From an uncultured Lachnospiraceae bacterium (GTDB taxonomy: Bacteria > Bacillota > Clostridia > Lachnospirales > Lachnospiraceae), in contig CAJUJG010000041.1 of assembly GCA_910586715.1 (NCBI GenBank), positions 1 through 31,504 of the forward strand: a stretch of DNA of 31,504 bases. The letters run 5' to 3'. Position numbers and translations under genes: made by a program. Shown here one piece after another: positions 21,942 through 29,391 of this stretch. Below the pieces are notes generated by a model. That model ran no database searches. It saw only the letters and a program-made list of their open reading frames with translations, and was not told where the DNA came from. How positions within the stretch are numbered: position 1 is the first letter of the stretch; each line of letters begins with the position of its first letter.

Positions 21942-22370
21942 CTACCAAAGTCTTCCCGCAAGCATGGTCAACCGGACGAACGTAAACGTATCGCTTTGCG
22001 TAACGGTAAGCCGTTCCTCCAAATCCTCCAATGCCCTGTCATTCAAAAAAATACGGTAAATGCCGTCCTCAAAGCACTGTATGGCGTTTTCGACGGCGTG
22101 CGCGGTGTCCGCCCGTTTTCCACTGTAAACTGCTCCGAATGAGATTTTGCCGCTTTGTGCCCTGTCGTCAATCTCTTCTTTTGTGAGGCACTTTAAAATT
22201 TCCTGCTGTTCTAATTTTTCATGATACTGCGCAACACCCGATTTCACCAGTTCCGTAATCAGCTCCCGAACCGTGAAAAATCCATCCTGCGTCAATGGCA
22301 GGTCATAAGCCACGGGCACAACCGACGCTTTGCGCTTTCCCAATTGTTTGACATTTACTTTAATTTCCAT
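21942..22370 (-). CDS. 142-residue protein, likely partner of the DUF4132 protein
   Basis: It starts MEIKVNVKQLGKRKASVVPV, a beta-rich N-terminus, continues with the helical TVRELITELVKSGVAQYHEK and LTKEEIDDRAQSGKISFGAVY, and ends in IYRIFLNDRALEDLEERL followed by SDTFTFVRLTMLAGRLW. I do not know a family name; from memory similar short proteins accompany DUF4132/DUF5724 genes in other Firmicutes. The ending (loop, strand, small residues, aromatic) faintly recalls ThiS/ubiquitin-like tails, but no GG is present. ATG 22370 is preferred with GAGGTG nine bases before; GTG 22382 overlaps that site. It lies between Fic (85 bases) and DUF4132 (53 bases). Confidence 0.65.
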   Translation of the reverse strand: MEIKVNVKQLGKRKASVVPVAYDLPLTQDGFFTVRELITELVKSGVAQYHEKLEQQEILKCLTKEEIDDRAQSGKISFGAVYSGKRADTAHAVENAIQCFEDGIYRIFLNDRALEDLEERLTVTQSDTFTFVRLTMLAGRLW

Positions 22371-22455
22371 AGAATGCTGCACCTCTACTTAATCAACGGA
22401 CCTTTTTTTATCTCAGAAGATAGTTTCAAACAATCGTTCTCTATACCCTTACACT

Positions 22456-23061
22456 TTACAGATCATTCGCTTTATATACGGCATAGCCTTCATAATAGTA
22501 GCTATGGTCGATTCCCTTCATGTAAAGATCTCTGTCGTTAATCCGATCCGTCAGTGCCTGTCTTAGAAGATGTTTTATTTCCGTATCTTTTATCGGACTC
22601 CGCTCCATTGCCAGCAAATAGTCGGTTTTATCAACCTTACTCCAGTCAATCACTCGGTTCAATTCCTTTTTTAGCATAAAATCAAGCCAAATTCTTGTAC
22701 TGCGCCCATTGCCTTCACGAAACGGGTGTGCAATATTCATTTCCACATACTTCTCAATAATCTCGTCAAACGTTGATTGCGGCATTTGCTCAATCGTTTC
22801 TAAAGCCGTCTGTAAATACAAAACGGAGGCAAATCTGAAATTGCCTTTTGCAAGATTTACATCTCTTATTTTTCCCGCAAAATCATACAGTTGTTCAAAC
22901 AAATACTTATGGATTTCTGCAAGCATTTGAAAGGTTCCTGCTTTATAATCATTTAAATAGCCATTCTCAAATAACGCGACAGCCCTTTTCTTACTTATTT
23001 TTTCTTCAGCTCTTGCTAATTCAGCCGCATCATGAATGCCGAGTTTGTTTTTTAAAGTCAT
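22456..23061 (-). CDS. fic: Class III Fic-domain AMP-transferase with C-terminal inhibitory helix
   Basis: 201 residues, full length for the NmFic-like class. The catalytic loop HPFREGNGR is at residues 112-120 with H112 as the base, preceded by YVEMNIA and followed by STRIWLDFML. The flap region LAKGNFRFASVLYL is typical. The C-terminal helix contains SYYYEG (S187 to G192), the (S/T)xxxE(G/N) inhibitory motif, here with E191 able to block ATP gamma-phosphate binding; a C-terminal position defines class III. NmFic is known to be controlled by oligomer state and self-AMPylation, and relatives modify DNA gyrase. All key residues are intact, so it is likely active and regulated in cis. No separate antitoxin is needed. 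Confidence 0.92.
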   Translation of the reverse strand: MTLKNKLGIHDAAELARAEEKISKKRAVALFENGYLNDYKAGTFQMLAEIHKYLFEQLYDFAGKIRDVNLAKGNFRFASVLYLQTALETIEQMPQSTFDEIIEKYVEMNIAHPFREGNGRSTRIWLDFMLKKELNRVIDWSKVDKTDYLLAMERSPIKDTEIKHLLRQALTDRINDRDLYMKGIDHSYYYEGYAVYKANDL

Positions 23062-23128
23062 AAAATTCCTCCATTCATTTTTCCCATAAATGCCGATCCT
23101 GCGCTGTTTGACTGTGCAATTCTACCAC

Positions 23129-23416
23129 TCAACCGTTTTCATGCTTTTTCACAATCCAGTCATCTGTTGCCGAAGTCCTTTCCGCATAATATCCGCAAGG
23201 CATTTGATATAAAGCTCCGACTGTGTTATCCATGTCAAAGATGTAGCGCAACGACACTATTTTCCCGTCCTGCATTTCGTGCACTTCCCCGCAGAGGAAC
23301 TGCCACATTCCGTCGTCAGCGTCATAGGAAACGTACAAAATGGGCTTTTCCCGATTGATAACATGACAGCAGGTAATCGTTGCCGTGTTCGGTGCGTCTT
23401 CAAATGGAAACTTCAT
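23129..23416 (-). CDS. Small DUF2185-like protein, possible immunity-type protein
   Basis: 95 residues: TITCCHVINREKPILYVSYD, ADDGMWQFLCGEVHEMQDG, KIVSLRYIFDMDNTVGALYQMP, and DDWIVKKHENG. The run WQFLCG with the preceding DxDDG and the end GYYAERTSATDDWI fits DUF2185-type small proteins, which are often grouped with immunity-like or SUKH-type families; this assignment is from memory and moderate. GGGGGTAAG lies before the ATG at 23416. It is the first gene of the minus-strand cluster, 67 bases before Fic, so it may share its promoter. Confidence 0.55.
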   Translation of the reverse strand: MKFPFEDAPNTATITCCHVINREKPILYVSYDADDGMWQFLCGEVHEMQDGKIVSLRYIFDMDNTVGALYQMPCGYYAERTSATDDWIVKKHENG

Positions 23417-23454
23417 AACTCTTACCCCCTACTCAACGGACATTCCCAACTCAA

Positions 23455-23544
23455 ATGCCTCTTACTACAGTCAATGCAGGGATTAATCCTATAATTGGCA
23501 AAGGATATGATTTGAATCCTTTCCCAACAGACAGTATTGCTTAA
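23455..23544 (+). CDS. 29-codon open frame, likely a gene-end fragment
   Basis: MPLTTVNAGINPIIGKGYDL followed by NPFPTDSIA reads like the protein-like end of a larger gene rather than a random frame. There is no ribosome site. I cannot identify the source. The rest of 23417-23807 is AT-rich and shows nothing else supportable. Confidence 0.25.
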   Translation: MPLTTVNAGINPIIGKGYDLNPFPTDSIA

Positions 23545-23807
23545 TTTTTATTTTAACATAACAAATACCGTACTTCCATATCAAATACGCAGGAATAATC
23601 AATACTCGCATTGGGAATTATCAAAAATTAAAAATTTTATTTACTAATTGTAATAGCATATGGAATGTGTTAAGATAAGAACGGATATTCGAACAAAATT
23701 TTTTTAGAAATTGCGAACACGTAAGAAAAGACTTTATCAAAATACACTGCGCTCAACGCAGAACTGCTTTATGGTAAGTATAAAAGTAAAACGATGAAGG
23801 TAACAGT

Positions 23808-24140
23808 ATGCAAACAATTATTGTAGTGATCAATCCGGGGAAGCTGGAAAATCGCGAGATGGATTTATGCTACCGCGTTCCAGACCGTATCGAGGAAGTC
23901 TCCAACGCCCTAATCCAAAGCAGCGGTTATGATTTTATAGACACGGAAGACGGACAGCCCGGACCATTAATGGCAATTATGCTTGAAACGGAAAATGCCA
24001 ACGAAAACTGGACCATAATAAGCGAATTATTTGAAAATGAAACATTCAACGGAAACGATTTGTCGAAATCAGCGCAAATTTACATTTCCGAGAATGAAGA
24101 AGACGACTTAGAAAATTGCACACTGGTTTATCCAAAATAA
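23808..24140 (+). CDS. Conserved-looking small acidic protein of unknown function
   Basis: 110 residues, strongly acidic. MQTIIVVINPGKLENREMDL and YRVPDRIEEVSNALIQSSGY suggest an alternating alpha/beta fold; NENWTIISELFENETF and AQIYISENEEDDLENC follow. No signal or membrane helix, so cytoplasmic. Small acidic cytoplasmic proteins of this kind are frequent among immunity proteins, but nothing specific proves that. GAAGG lies before ATG 23808. It is followed after 54 bases by a small membrane protein gene on the same strand. Confidence 0.55.
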   Translation: MQTIIVVINPGKLENREMDLCYRVPDRIEEVSNALIQSSGYDFIDTEDGQPGPLMAIMLETENANENWTIISELFENETFNGNDLSKSAQIYISENEEDDLENCTLVYPK

Positions 24141-24194
24141 CAATTTTAATGAATCAAAAATCAACAAAAGTTTATTAGAAATCAGGGTAAAACA

Positions 24195-24458
24195 ATGAAC
24201 GAAAAAACAAAAACCATTCTTTGTTCCATTGTCAACGCCTTTATCATTGCCGGAATTATTATTTTATTCATAGGAATCTACTATGCAATGATAAAAGCAG
24301 GCATTCCATACCAGGATCCGCCGCTGGAGTTACAGATGCAATATGAAATCAATGCAGGGATTGGCAGTGTATTAACTGGAAGCGGGTTTAAAATTGCTGT
24401 TTTTAATTGTATTATTCGTGTTGTTTTGAATTTGGTTTGGAAAATGAAAAGTAAATGA
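24195..24458 (+). CDS. Small membrane protein, unknown
   Basis: 87 residues with one clear transmembrane helix (SIVNAFIIAGIIILFIGIYY, residues about 11-30) and a second more amphipathic segment near the end (FKIAVFNCIIRVVLNLV). The loop between carries QDPPLELQMQYEINAG. The C-terminus is basic (KMKSK), so both ends may face the cytoplasm. Not recognised. It probably forms a pair with the 110-residue gene upstream. AGGG precedes the ATG by about eight bases. Confidence 0.5.
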   Translation: MNEKTKTILCSIVNAFIIAGIIILFIGIYYAMIKAGIPYQDPPLELQMQYEINAGIGSVLTGSGFKIAVFNCIIRVVLNLVWKMKSK

Positions 24459-24571
24459 TACTGTTACAATGATTTCAGTTTCAATATGCCAATCATTGAG
24501 TTGGACATTTTAAAAATGAAAGGACTAATTCTTTATGAAAAATAATATGTTATGTGGCTGGAGGATACACG

Positions 24572-24646
24572 CTAAATAATCCTCCTATCCTTGCTGATTT
24601 CGCTGGACGGAAGTATAATACTCTTGTCTAAAAGTTCATTTTTCAT
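24572..24646 (-). CDS. 24-residue open frame behind a strong ribosome site
   Basis: On the minus strand AAGGAGGA lies five bases before an ATG reading MKNELLDKSIILPSSEISK, DRRII and stop. The start signal is among the best in the window, yet the frame is very short. It is either a true small protein or the front end of a deleted gene. The bases upstream of it hold the paired motif GGCACC-ATTTC-GGCACC (24669-24685 region). Confidence 0.33.
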   Translation of the reverse strand: MKNELLDKSIILPSSEISKDRRII

Positions 24647-24734
24647 GTCGTCCTCCTTAAATTTTTGGTGCCGAAATGGTGCCCGACTTTACAAAACCAA
24701 CTTATACGGAGATATGGCATGATATAAAAGGATA

Positions 24735-24811
24735 AGCGGAAAACCCTTATTTTAAGCCATTCCTGCAAGAAGTTATAAAAACTTGCGGGGGCTTATAAGA
24801 AGATTTCCGCT
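24735..24811. repeat. 77-base extended hairpin
   Basis: Three stacked stems are visible: AGCGGAAA/TTTCCGCT (24735-24742 with 24804-24811), TTAAGCC-type bases with GGCTTA (24752-24758 with 24790-24795), and CCTGCAAG/CTTGCGGG (24762-24769 with 24782-24789, one wobble). Together they make one long rod with small interruptions. It lies 65 bases before the DUF1266 start. It could be a palindromic mobile repeat or a leader structure; I recognise no RNA class. Confidence 0.5.
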
Positions 24812-24876
24812 ATAAAATCAATAAAAAATATACTCAATAACCATGCAAAAAAATAAAAAAGGAGATGGATAAAACA

Positions 24877-25434
24877 ATGGGATTATTTGGTTTATTTGGA
24901 GGTTCTAAAAGCGATCCGGCGGACTCCATGCCGCAAAGCGATGCAGAAAAATGGATTGTCGGTATTTATGCATTGTGGTCAGAATATTGCGGGGGCAGTT
25001 ATAAGTATTTTGGCGGATATGAGAAAAACCGCTCCAATGCCAGCATGGCGCGCGGCGTACTAAGCCGTGACTGGGCAGTCACCAACAAACAGGGTGTTTT
25101 GGAAATGGTGGACTATCTGATTAAGGATGAAAACAATGCGGATGACGAGGCAAAAAAAGCCGCATTTAATTACGGCTGTGCGGCAAATATCGCCGCAAGA
25201 GGGTATTTGGGCGGTCACCTTACCAAAGAGGAAATGATGTCCGCATCGGCAAAGATTGCCAAGGTAATCCGCGCACACTATCACTCATGGGAAGAATTTG
25301 CGCAGGCATATATTGAAGGCGTCGGTCTTGAGAGCGGCATTGCAGAGAAACAGCCGGAATTTACCGAAATTTACAAAAGACTTTGCGCAATGCCTGACAG
25401 TCCGTATTCGGTGGCATGGGAAACGCCTATATAA
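24877..25434 (+). CDS. DUF1266 domain-containing protein
   Basis: 185 residues. After a Gly/Phe-rich start (GLFGLFGGSK) the helical body matches DUF1266: WIVGIYALWSEYCGGSY, the W-A-V segment VLSRDWAVTNKQGVLEMVDY, AAFNYGCAANIAARGYLGGHL, and HSWEEFAQAYIEGV. The function is unknown; E. coli relatives are YbeU/YbeR-type proteins. It is probably cytoplasmic. AAAGGAGA ends about 12 bases before ATG 24877; ATG 24865 directly abuts that site and is less likely. It is followed by the LytTR regulator after 18 bases, a spacing compatible with co-transcription. Confidence 0.78.
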   Translation: MGLFGLFGGSKSDPADSMPQSDAEKWIVGIYALWSEYCGGSYKYFGGYEKNRSNASMARGVLSRDWAVTNKQGVLEMVDYLIKDENNADDEAKKAAFNYGCAANIAARGYLGGHLTKEEMMSASAKIAKVIRAHYHSWEEFAQAYIEGVGLESGIAEKQPEFTEIYKRLCAMPDSPYSVAWETPI

Positions 25435-25452
25435 TTAATACGGAGAATTATC

Positions 25453-25947
25453 ATGCTGCACATAGCAATCTGCGATGACGAAAATGACTTTGTTTCGCAT
25501 TTAATAACCTTAATCCAACAATACGTCGCCGAAACAGGCGAAGAGATAAAAATCACCCCCTACTATGACGGAATGGAACTAATCGAACGATACGACACAA
25601 GCATTGATTTGATTTTCCTCGACATTCAAATGCGCCTGTTGGACGGTTTGCACACGGAGCAGGAAAATATTATCAGCTATAAAAGCATGAAGGAGTTGGA
25701 ACAGGAGCTGTCACAGGCAGGATTTGCGCGCTGTCACACAAGCTATCTTGTCAATTTATTTTATGTAAAAGGCGTGCAGAAACTGGAAATAACGCTGATT
25801 ACAGGGGAGTGTATTCCAATTAGCCAGCCCAAGCGAAGAGCATTTATGGAACAGCTCACGCGCTACTGGGGGGAGAGGCTATCATACGGTTTTTGGATAT
25901 ACTCGCACTGCTTTTGCAGTACGCCTATGTGTCGGTCTTTTTTGTGA
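25453..25947 (+). CDS. LytTR-family response regulator with internal deletion
   Basis: Residues 1-66 are the first half of a receiver domain: acidic pair D8-D9 (ICDDE), phosphorylation site D57 in LIFLDIQM, then DGL. At about residue 67 it jumps to HTEQENIISYKSMKELEQEL and FARCHTSYLVNLFYVKGVQKL, ECIPISQPKRRAFMEQL, the C-terminal part of a LytTR DNA-binding domain. Missing are the rest of the receiver (including the conserved Thr/Ser and Lys) and the start of LytTR, about 95 residues. The frame is kept. The last 20 residues read into the sensor gene start and are not typical. GGAGAA lies seven bases before the ATG. Phospho-control should be lost. Confidence 0.75.
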   Translation: MLHIAICDDENDFVSHLITLIQQYVAETGEEIKITPYYDGMELIERYDTSIDLIFLDIQMRLLDGLHTEQENIISYKSMKELEQELSQAGFARCHTSYLVNLFYVKGVQKLEITLITGECIPISQPKRRAFMEQLTRYWGERLSYGFWIYSHCFCSTPMCRSFL

Positions 25948-26418
25948 TTTTGCTGAGCTTTCTGCCGCTGCGCAAAAACAGGATTTTGCGCGTACTGGCA
26001 TATGCCGCAGCGTATCTGTTCTCTGTTACGACGATTTATTCCAATGACCTTGCCAATCTTCTTGGGATGCTTTTGGGATTTTGTGCATATGTCATTGTCT
26101 TTCACTGTGGGCGGTGGGTTGAGAAATTGACGACCGTGCTGATTTTTTATCCGACCGTCATTGCCGTGAATTATTTAGAAGAAGCTACCGGCAGACGGCT
26201 TTTTTTTCGCAATAACGAATGCACCTTCTAGCATAACGCTTGGGTGGACGCAGGAACAGCTTTTTATGAGTACCGCTATCAATACGTTGTTTTTGGCGCT
26301 GCGGCTTTTGTATTGGATTGGGGCATGGTGGTTTCTGCGTAAATATCTGCGTCAGGTCTGCTCCAATCTCACGACCAAAATGTGGCTGATTATTGCGTAT
26401 GCTCCGCTTTGCAGATAA
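25893..26418 (+). pseudogene. Sensor histidine kinase remnant (GHKL/AgrC-like membrane part), frameshifted and truncated
   Basis: The first frame (to 26231) gives DILALLLQYAYVSVFFVILL, SFLPLRKNRILRVLAYAAAY and more membrane helices, as in the N-terminal sensors partnered with LytTR regulators. At a run of eight T (26200-26207) a one-base shift restores the normal reading FFAITNAPSSITLGWTQEQL and then LFLALRLLYWIGAWWFLRKY, ending at TAA 26416. The dimerisation and ATPase domains are completely missing. The end meets the C-terminus of the opposite-strand NapH-like gene, overlapping it by 29 bases, which marks a deletion junction. The upstream frame offers only TTG or a mutated ATA as start. Confidence 0.7.
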
Positions 26419-26968
26419 GCTGCGTCATTGTTCCCATCGGGCAGTATACGCACCATGAGCGCGGTTTGAACAAAAGCATTGTGACAAATCCGAGCACGGT
26501 GGAGGTGAGCATCACGCTGTAAAAGCCAAAGGCAAACTGCGCAACGCCGTCCGAAAACAAGGTTCCGTGATACGCCCAATGCCAGGGGAGCTTAAAGGTC
26601 CAAAGTAAGGTTACCGTCGTGCGCAAGTCCTTTGCACCGGCAAACACCAAATATGTATTCCATAACATTATAAAAAACATTGTAAAGAAAAAGATTAAAA
26701 AGCCGTACCGGAAATAATGGGATTTCAGCCATTTCGGTACGTCTTTTTTGCGCGAAAGTCCAAATCTGCCGCCGACAAGGGAAAACAACTGCCCTCTGCC
26801 GCAATACTTATTGCAATACGCCTTATTGCCTTTTATCACTGCAATCAACAGCGGAATAAAAAAGCACAGCAGCCCAAGCCATGCAAATAGGATATTAAAA
26901 AATCCCAAAATCAAATAAGTCAAAGATGCAATCCAAAGGAAATCGTACCATTTCTTGTTCTGTTTCAT
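26390..26968 (-). CDS. NapH/YccM-like membrane iron-sulfur protein, short form
   Basis: 192 residues with four or five membrane helices (WIASLTYLILGFFNILFAWL, GFLIFFFTMFFIMLW, FYSVMLTSTVLGFVTMLLF). C52 and C56 (YCNKYCGRG) and C173 and C176 (CVYCPMG) are the two conserved Cys pairs of this family on the cytoplasmic face; the usual C-terminal double ferredoxin domain is absent and is supplied by the separate ferredoxin gene just upstream. It probably takes part in membrane electron transfer to or from ferredoxin. ATG 26968 is chosen because GGAGGAGGT precedes it by five bases and overlaps the ferredoxin stop (ATGA). The end may be eroded, since it abuts a deletion junction. Confidence 0.78.
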   Translation of the reverse strand: MKQNKKWYDFLWIASLTYLILGFFNILFAWLGLLCFFIPLLIAVIKGNKAYCNKYCGRGQLFSLVGGRFGLSRKKDVPKWLKSHYFRYGFLIFFFTMFFIMLWNTYLVFAGAKDLRTTVTLLWTFKLPWHWAYHGTLFSDGVAQFAFGFYSVMLTSTVLGFVTMLLFKPRSWCVYCPMGTMTQLICKAEHTQ

Positions 26969-27162
26969 TCCGCTACCTCCTCCAATGTAATAACGCTTGC
27001 GGGACATTCTTTTGCACAAAGTCCGCAGCCAACGCACAGCTCCTTATTGACCCCGGCGCAGATTCCGTTCGGAATGGTGATTGCGTTTCGCGGGCAGACT
27101 TTCATGCAGCAGCCGCAGGCAACGCATTGCTTCGTGTTGACACTTGCTTTTCGTTTCGCCAT
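26965..27162 (-). CDS. 2x[4Fe-4S] ferredoxin
   Basis: 65 residues with two complete clusters: C13xxC16xxC19xxxC23-P and C43xxC46xxC49xxxC53-P. This is the clostridial-type low-potential electron carrier in the cytoplasm. GGAGG lies nine bases before the ATG. The TGA overlaps the ATG of the NapH-like gene, so the two are translationally coupled and presumably form one redox unit. A TATAAT on the minus strand at about 27221-27226 is a likely -10 box. The remaining intergenic bases up to 27321 show no other feature. Confidence 0.9.
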   Translation of the reverse strand: MAKRKASVNTKQCVACGCCMKVCPRNAITIPNGICAGVNKELCVGCGLCAKECPASVITLEEVAE

Positions 27163-27321
27163 CGTAATGTTCCTCCTGTGTTTTTATTCATGTATATTCA
27201 AAAATAAGGGCATTTATAATCATTATAATGGTTCCTTGCGGATTTTGCCATACCTTGCTGCAAAATCCATTCTCTGTTTAATTTTTACCCCGTAGATATT
27301 AGTTTTTACGTTTCCAATTGC

Positions 27322-27942
27322 ACAGCGCCAAACGCTGTAAAGGCTTTGGACGACGTGAACATTGCAATTGAGCAGGGCGAATTTGTCGCCGTTATCGGGA
27401 CATCGGGCAGCGGAAAATCGACCTTGTTAAATATGTTAGGCGGTCTTGACCGTCCGAGCGCAGGCAGCGTCAAGGTGGACCGTTATGAATTGGGAAAACT
27501 TTCGGATGAGGATTTGACCGTATTTCGCCGCCGCTGTATCGGATTTGTATTTCAAAATTACAATTTAGTCCCGATTTTGAACGTGTATGAAAACATTATC
27601 ATGCCTGTCCAACTAGACGGAAAAAAGCCGGACGAGGCATTTATTCAAAAAATTGTTACGCTTTTGGGCTTGGAAAAAAAGCTTTATCATATGCCGAACA
27701 CGCTCTCCGGCGGTCAACAGCAGCGCGTGTCAATTGCAAGGGCACTGGCAGGTAAGCCCGCGATTATCCTTGCCGACGAGCCGACGGGAAATTTGGACAG
27801 TAAAACAAGCGGCGAAGTCATTGAGCTGCTCAAGGTTACAAGCAAAACCTTTCATCAGACAATCGTCATGATTACACATAATCCGGAAATTGCAAAACAG
27901 GCAGACCGCTGCATCCGGATTGAAGACGGCAAAATTGTATAA
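27322..27942 (+). CDS. ABC transporter ATP-binding protein (MacB/BceA-like), 5'-truncated
   Basis: The family match starts at TAPNAVKALDDVNIAIEQG (codon 27322). Walker A GTSGSGKST, Q-loop FVFQNYNLVP, signature LSGGQQQR, Walker B IILADEPTGNLDS and H-loop MITHN are all intact. The first 12-15 residues, including the aromatic A-loop, are missing, and upstream bases do not encode them. No ATG or ribosome site exists; the first in-frame candidate is TTG 27346. It is therefore probably untranslated despite a perfect body. It partners the FtsX-type permease 105 bases downstream; in Lachnospiraceae such pairs with LytTR/GHKL systems often handle peptides. Confidence 0.8.
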   Translation, partial: TAPNAVKALDDVNIAIEQGEFVAVIGTSGSGKSTLLNMLGGLDRPSAGSVKVDRYELGKLSDEDLTVFRRRCIGFVFQNYNLVPILNVYENIIMPVQLDGKKPDEAFIQKIVTLLGLEKKLYHMPNTLSGGQQQRVSIARALAGKPAIILADEPTGNLDSKTSGEVIELLKVTSKTFHQTIVMITHNPEIAKQADRCIRIEDGKIV

Positions 27943-28047
27943 TAAAATACATACGCATTTGCAAAGGAGCCTGCCGCTTTATCACAAAAATCCGGCGCAG
28001 GAAATGCCTTAACTTTCGACGCGTTAAAAGCAAGGAGGAATACGTAT

Positions 28048-29391
28048 ATGATACGCACATTAACAAATCGCAGCTTTCGAAAAAACAAAGGACGCAACAT
28101 GGTAGCCGTGTTCGCTATCGTTCTGACATCTATGATGTTTACGGCGCTTTTTACAATGGCGCAAAGTATCGGTCAGAACATGACACAAATGTACCTGCGC
28201 CAATCGGGAACAGCAGCACACATATCCACAAAAAAAATCACGGACGCACAAATTGAGCTACTTTCCAATCATCCCAATGTCGCATATTACGGTACATCCA
28301 TTATTGCAGGCATTGCCGAAAACACACGGCTTGCCGGACGGCAGTTGGAAATCCGCTACGGCAGCGACCAGTATGCAAAAGACACGTTTGCATATCCGAC
28401 TGTCGGAACAATGACGGAAAAACAGGACGAAATCGCACTGGACACGATTATTCTTGAGCGGCTAAACATTCCTTTAGAGTTAGGGCAGACAGTGACATTT
28501 GAATGGAAACCGGACATCAATTCGCAGGAGGTAACGTCAAGTGTCTTTACGCTCTGCGGCTGGTGGGAAGGCAACCAGTCGTCATATGCAAGCATGGCAT
28601 GGGTAAGCGAGACGTTTGTGTGGGATGTCTGTGACAATGCGACGGGACCCAAAACAGGTCAGATTTTGGGACAGCGCATGATGGGAATTACCTTTTCGGA
28701 CAGCAAAAACATAGAGCAAAAAACAGTACAAATGCTTACGGACTGCAATCTCACGGATTTGGAATTTGTTACAAACCTGGCGTACAGTGCAGAAGTGCAG
28801 GGCAGTATTTTGAGGGAAAATCTGCCGATGTACGGCGGAATGCTGCTGGTATTTATTGCGGGATATTTCATTATTTACAATGTGTTTCAAATTTCCGTCG
28901 CGTCGGACATTCAATTTTACGGGAGACTAAAAACGCTCGGAACAACAACAAAACAGATTCGGAAAATAATTTATGGTCAAGGGAACCGCCTTTGCGCAAT
29001 CGGCATTCCTGCGGGACTCATTGTCGGTTATTCTTTGGGAGTGCTGCTAGTCCCTGCGCTGTTCCCTGCAATGGAAACAGAACTGACCATATCAGTCAAT
29101 CCTGCTATTTTCATTGGAGCCGCACTTTTCTCCTACATTACAGTGCTGAGTTCCTGCATGCTGCCTGCACGCATTGCCGGAACAGTTTCCCCGATTGAGG
29201 CACTGCGCTATACGGACGCGGACAGCGCTGCGCACATTTATCGAAAAAACAAACGGCACAAACACTCAAAAAACGGCGTGTCTTTATCGGGAATGGCATG
29301 GGCAAATTTATGGCGCAACCGGAAACGGACGGTTATGGTGCTTACTTTAATGTGCCGGACGAAACGTTGGAAGAGGCGCTTACGCTGCTGA
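28048..29391 (+). pseudogene. FtsX/MacB-type ABC permease, N-terminal half (disrupted)
   Basis: This begins normally: GGAGG ten bases before ATG, then FRKNKGRNMVAVFAIVLTSM (first membrane helix), a 200-residue external domain, and the first FtsX block with GGMLLVFIAGYFIIYNVFQI, FYGRLKTLGTTTKQIRKI, and PIEALRY. A second NLWRNRKRT motif starts the expected repeat, but after VMVLTL (about 29349) the frame runs out into 14 alien residues. The sequence continues in another frame with the protein's C-terminal part. The second helix and the second external domain, about 150-200 residues, are lost at the join. Confidence 0.8.

Noticed and set aside
15364..23416. Terror/MolR-type tellurite or ter stress island
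   Set aside because: Apart from the DUF4132 protein none of the expected partners (MoxR ATPase, VWA, TerD-like proteins) is present.
21910..23437. Repeated GTTGAGTA-like motif between the minus-strand cluster genes as a common regulatory site
   Set aside because: The copies vary, one coincides with a stop codon context, and they lie at different distances from the starts, so chance or common decay is as likely.
28582..28914. 110-codon frame antisense to the permease
   Set aside because: A shadow: the sense strand shows clear FtsX permease motifs and this frame has none.
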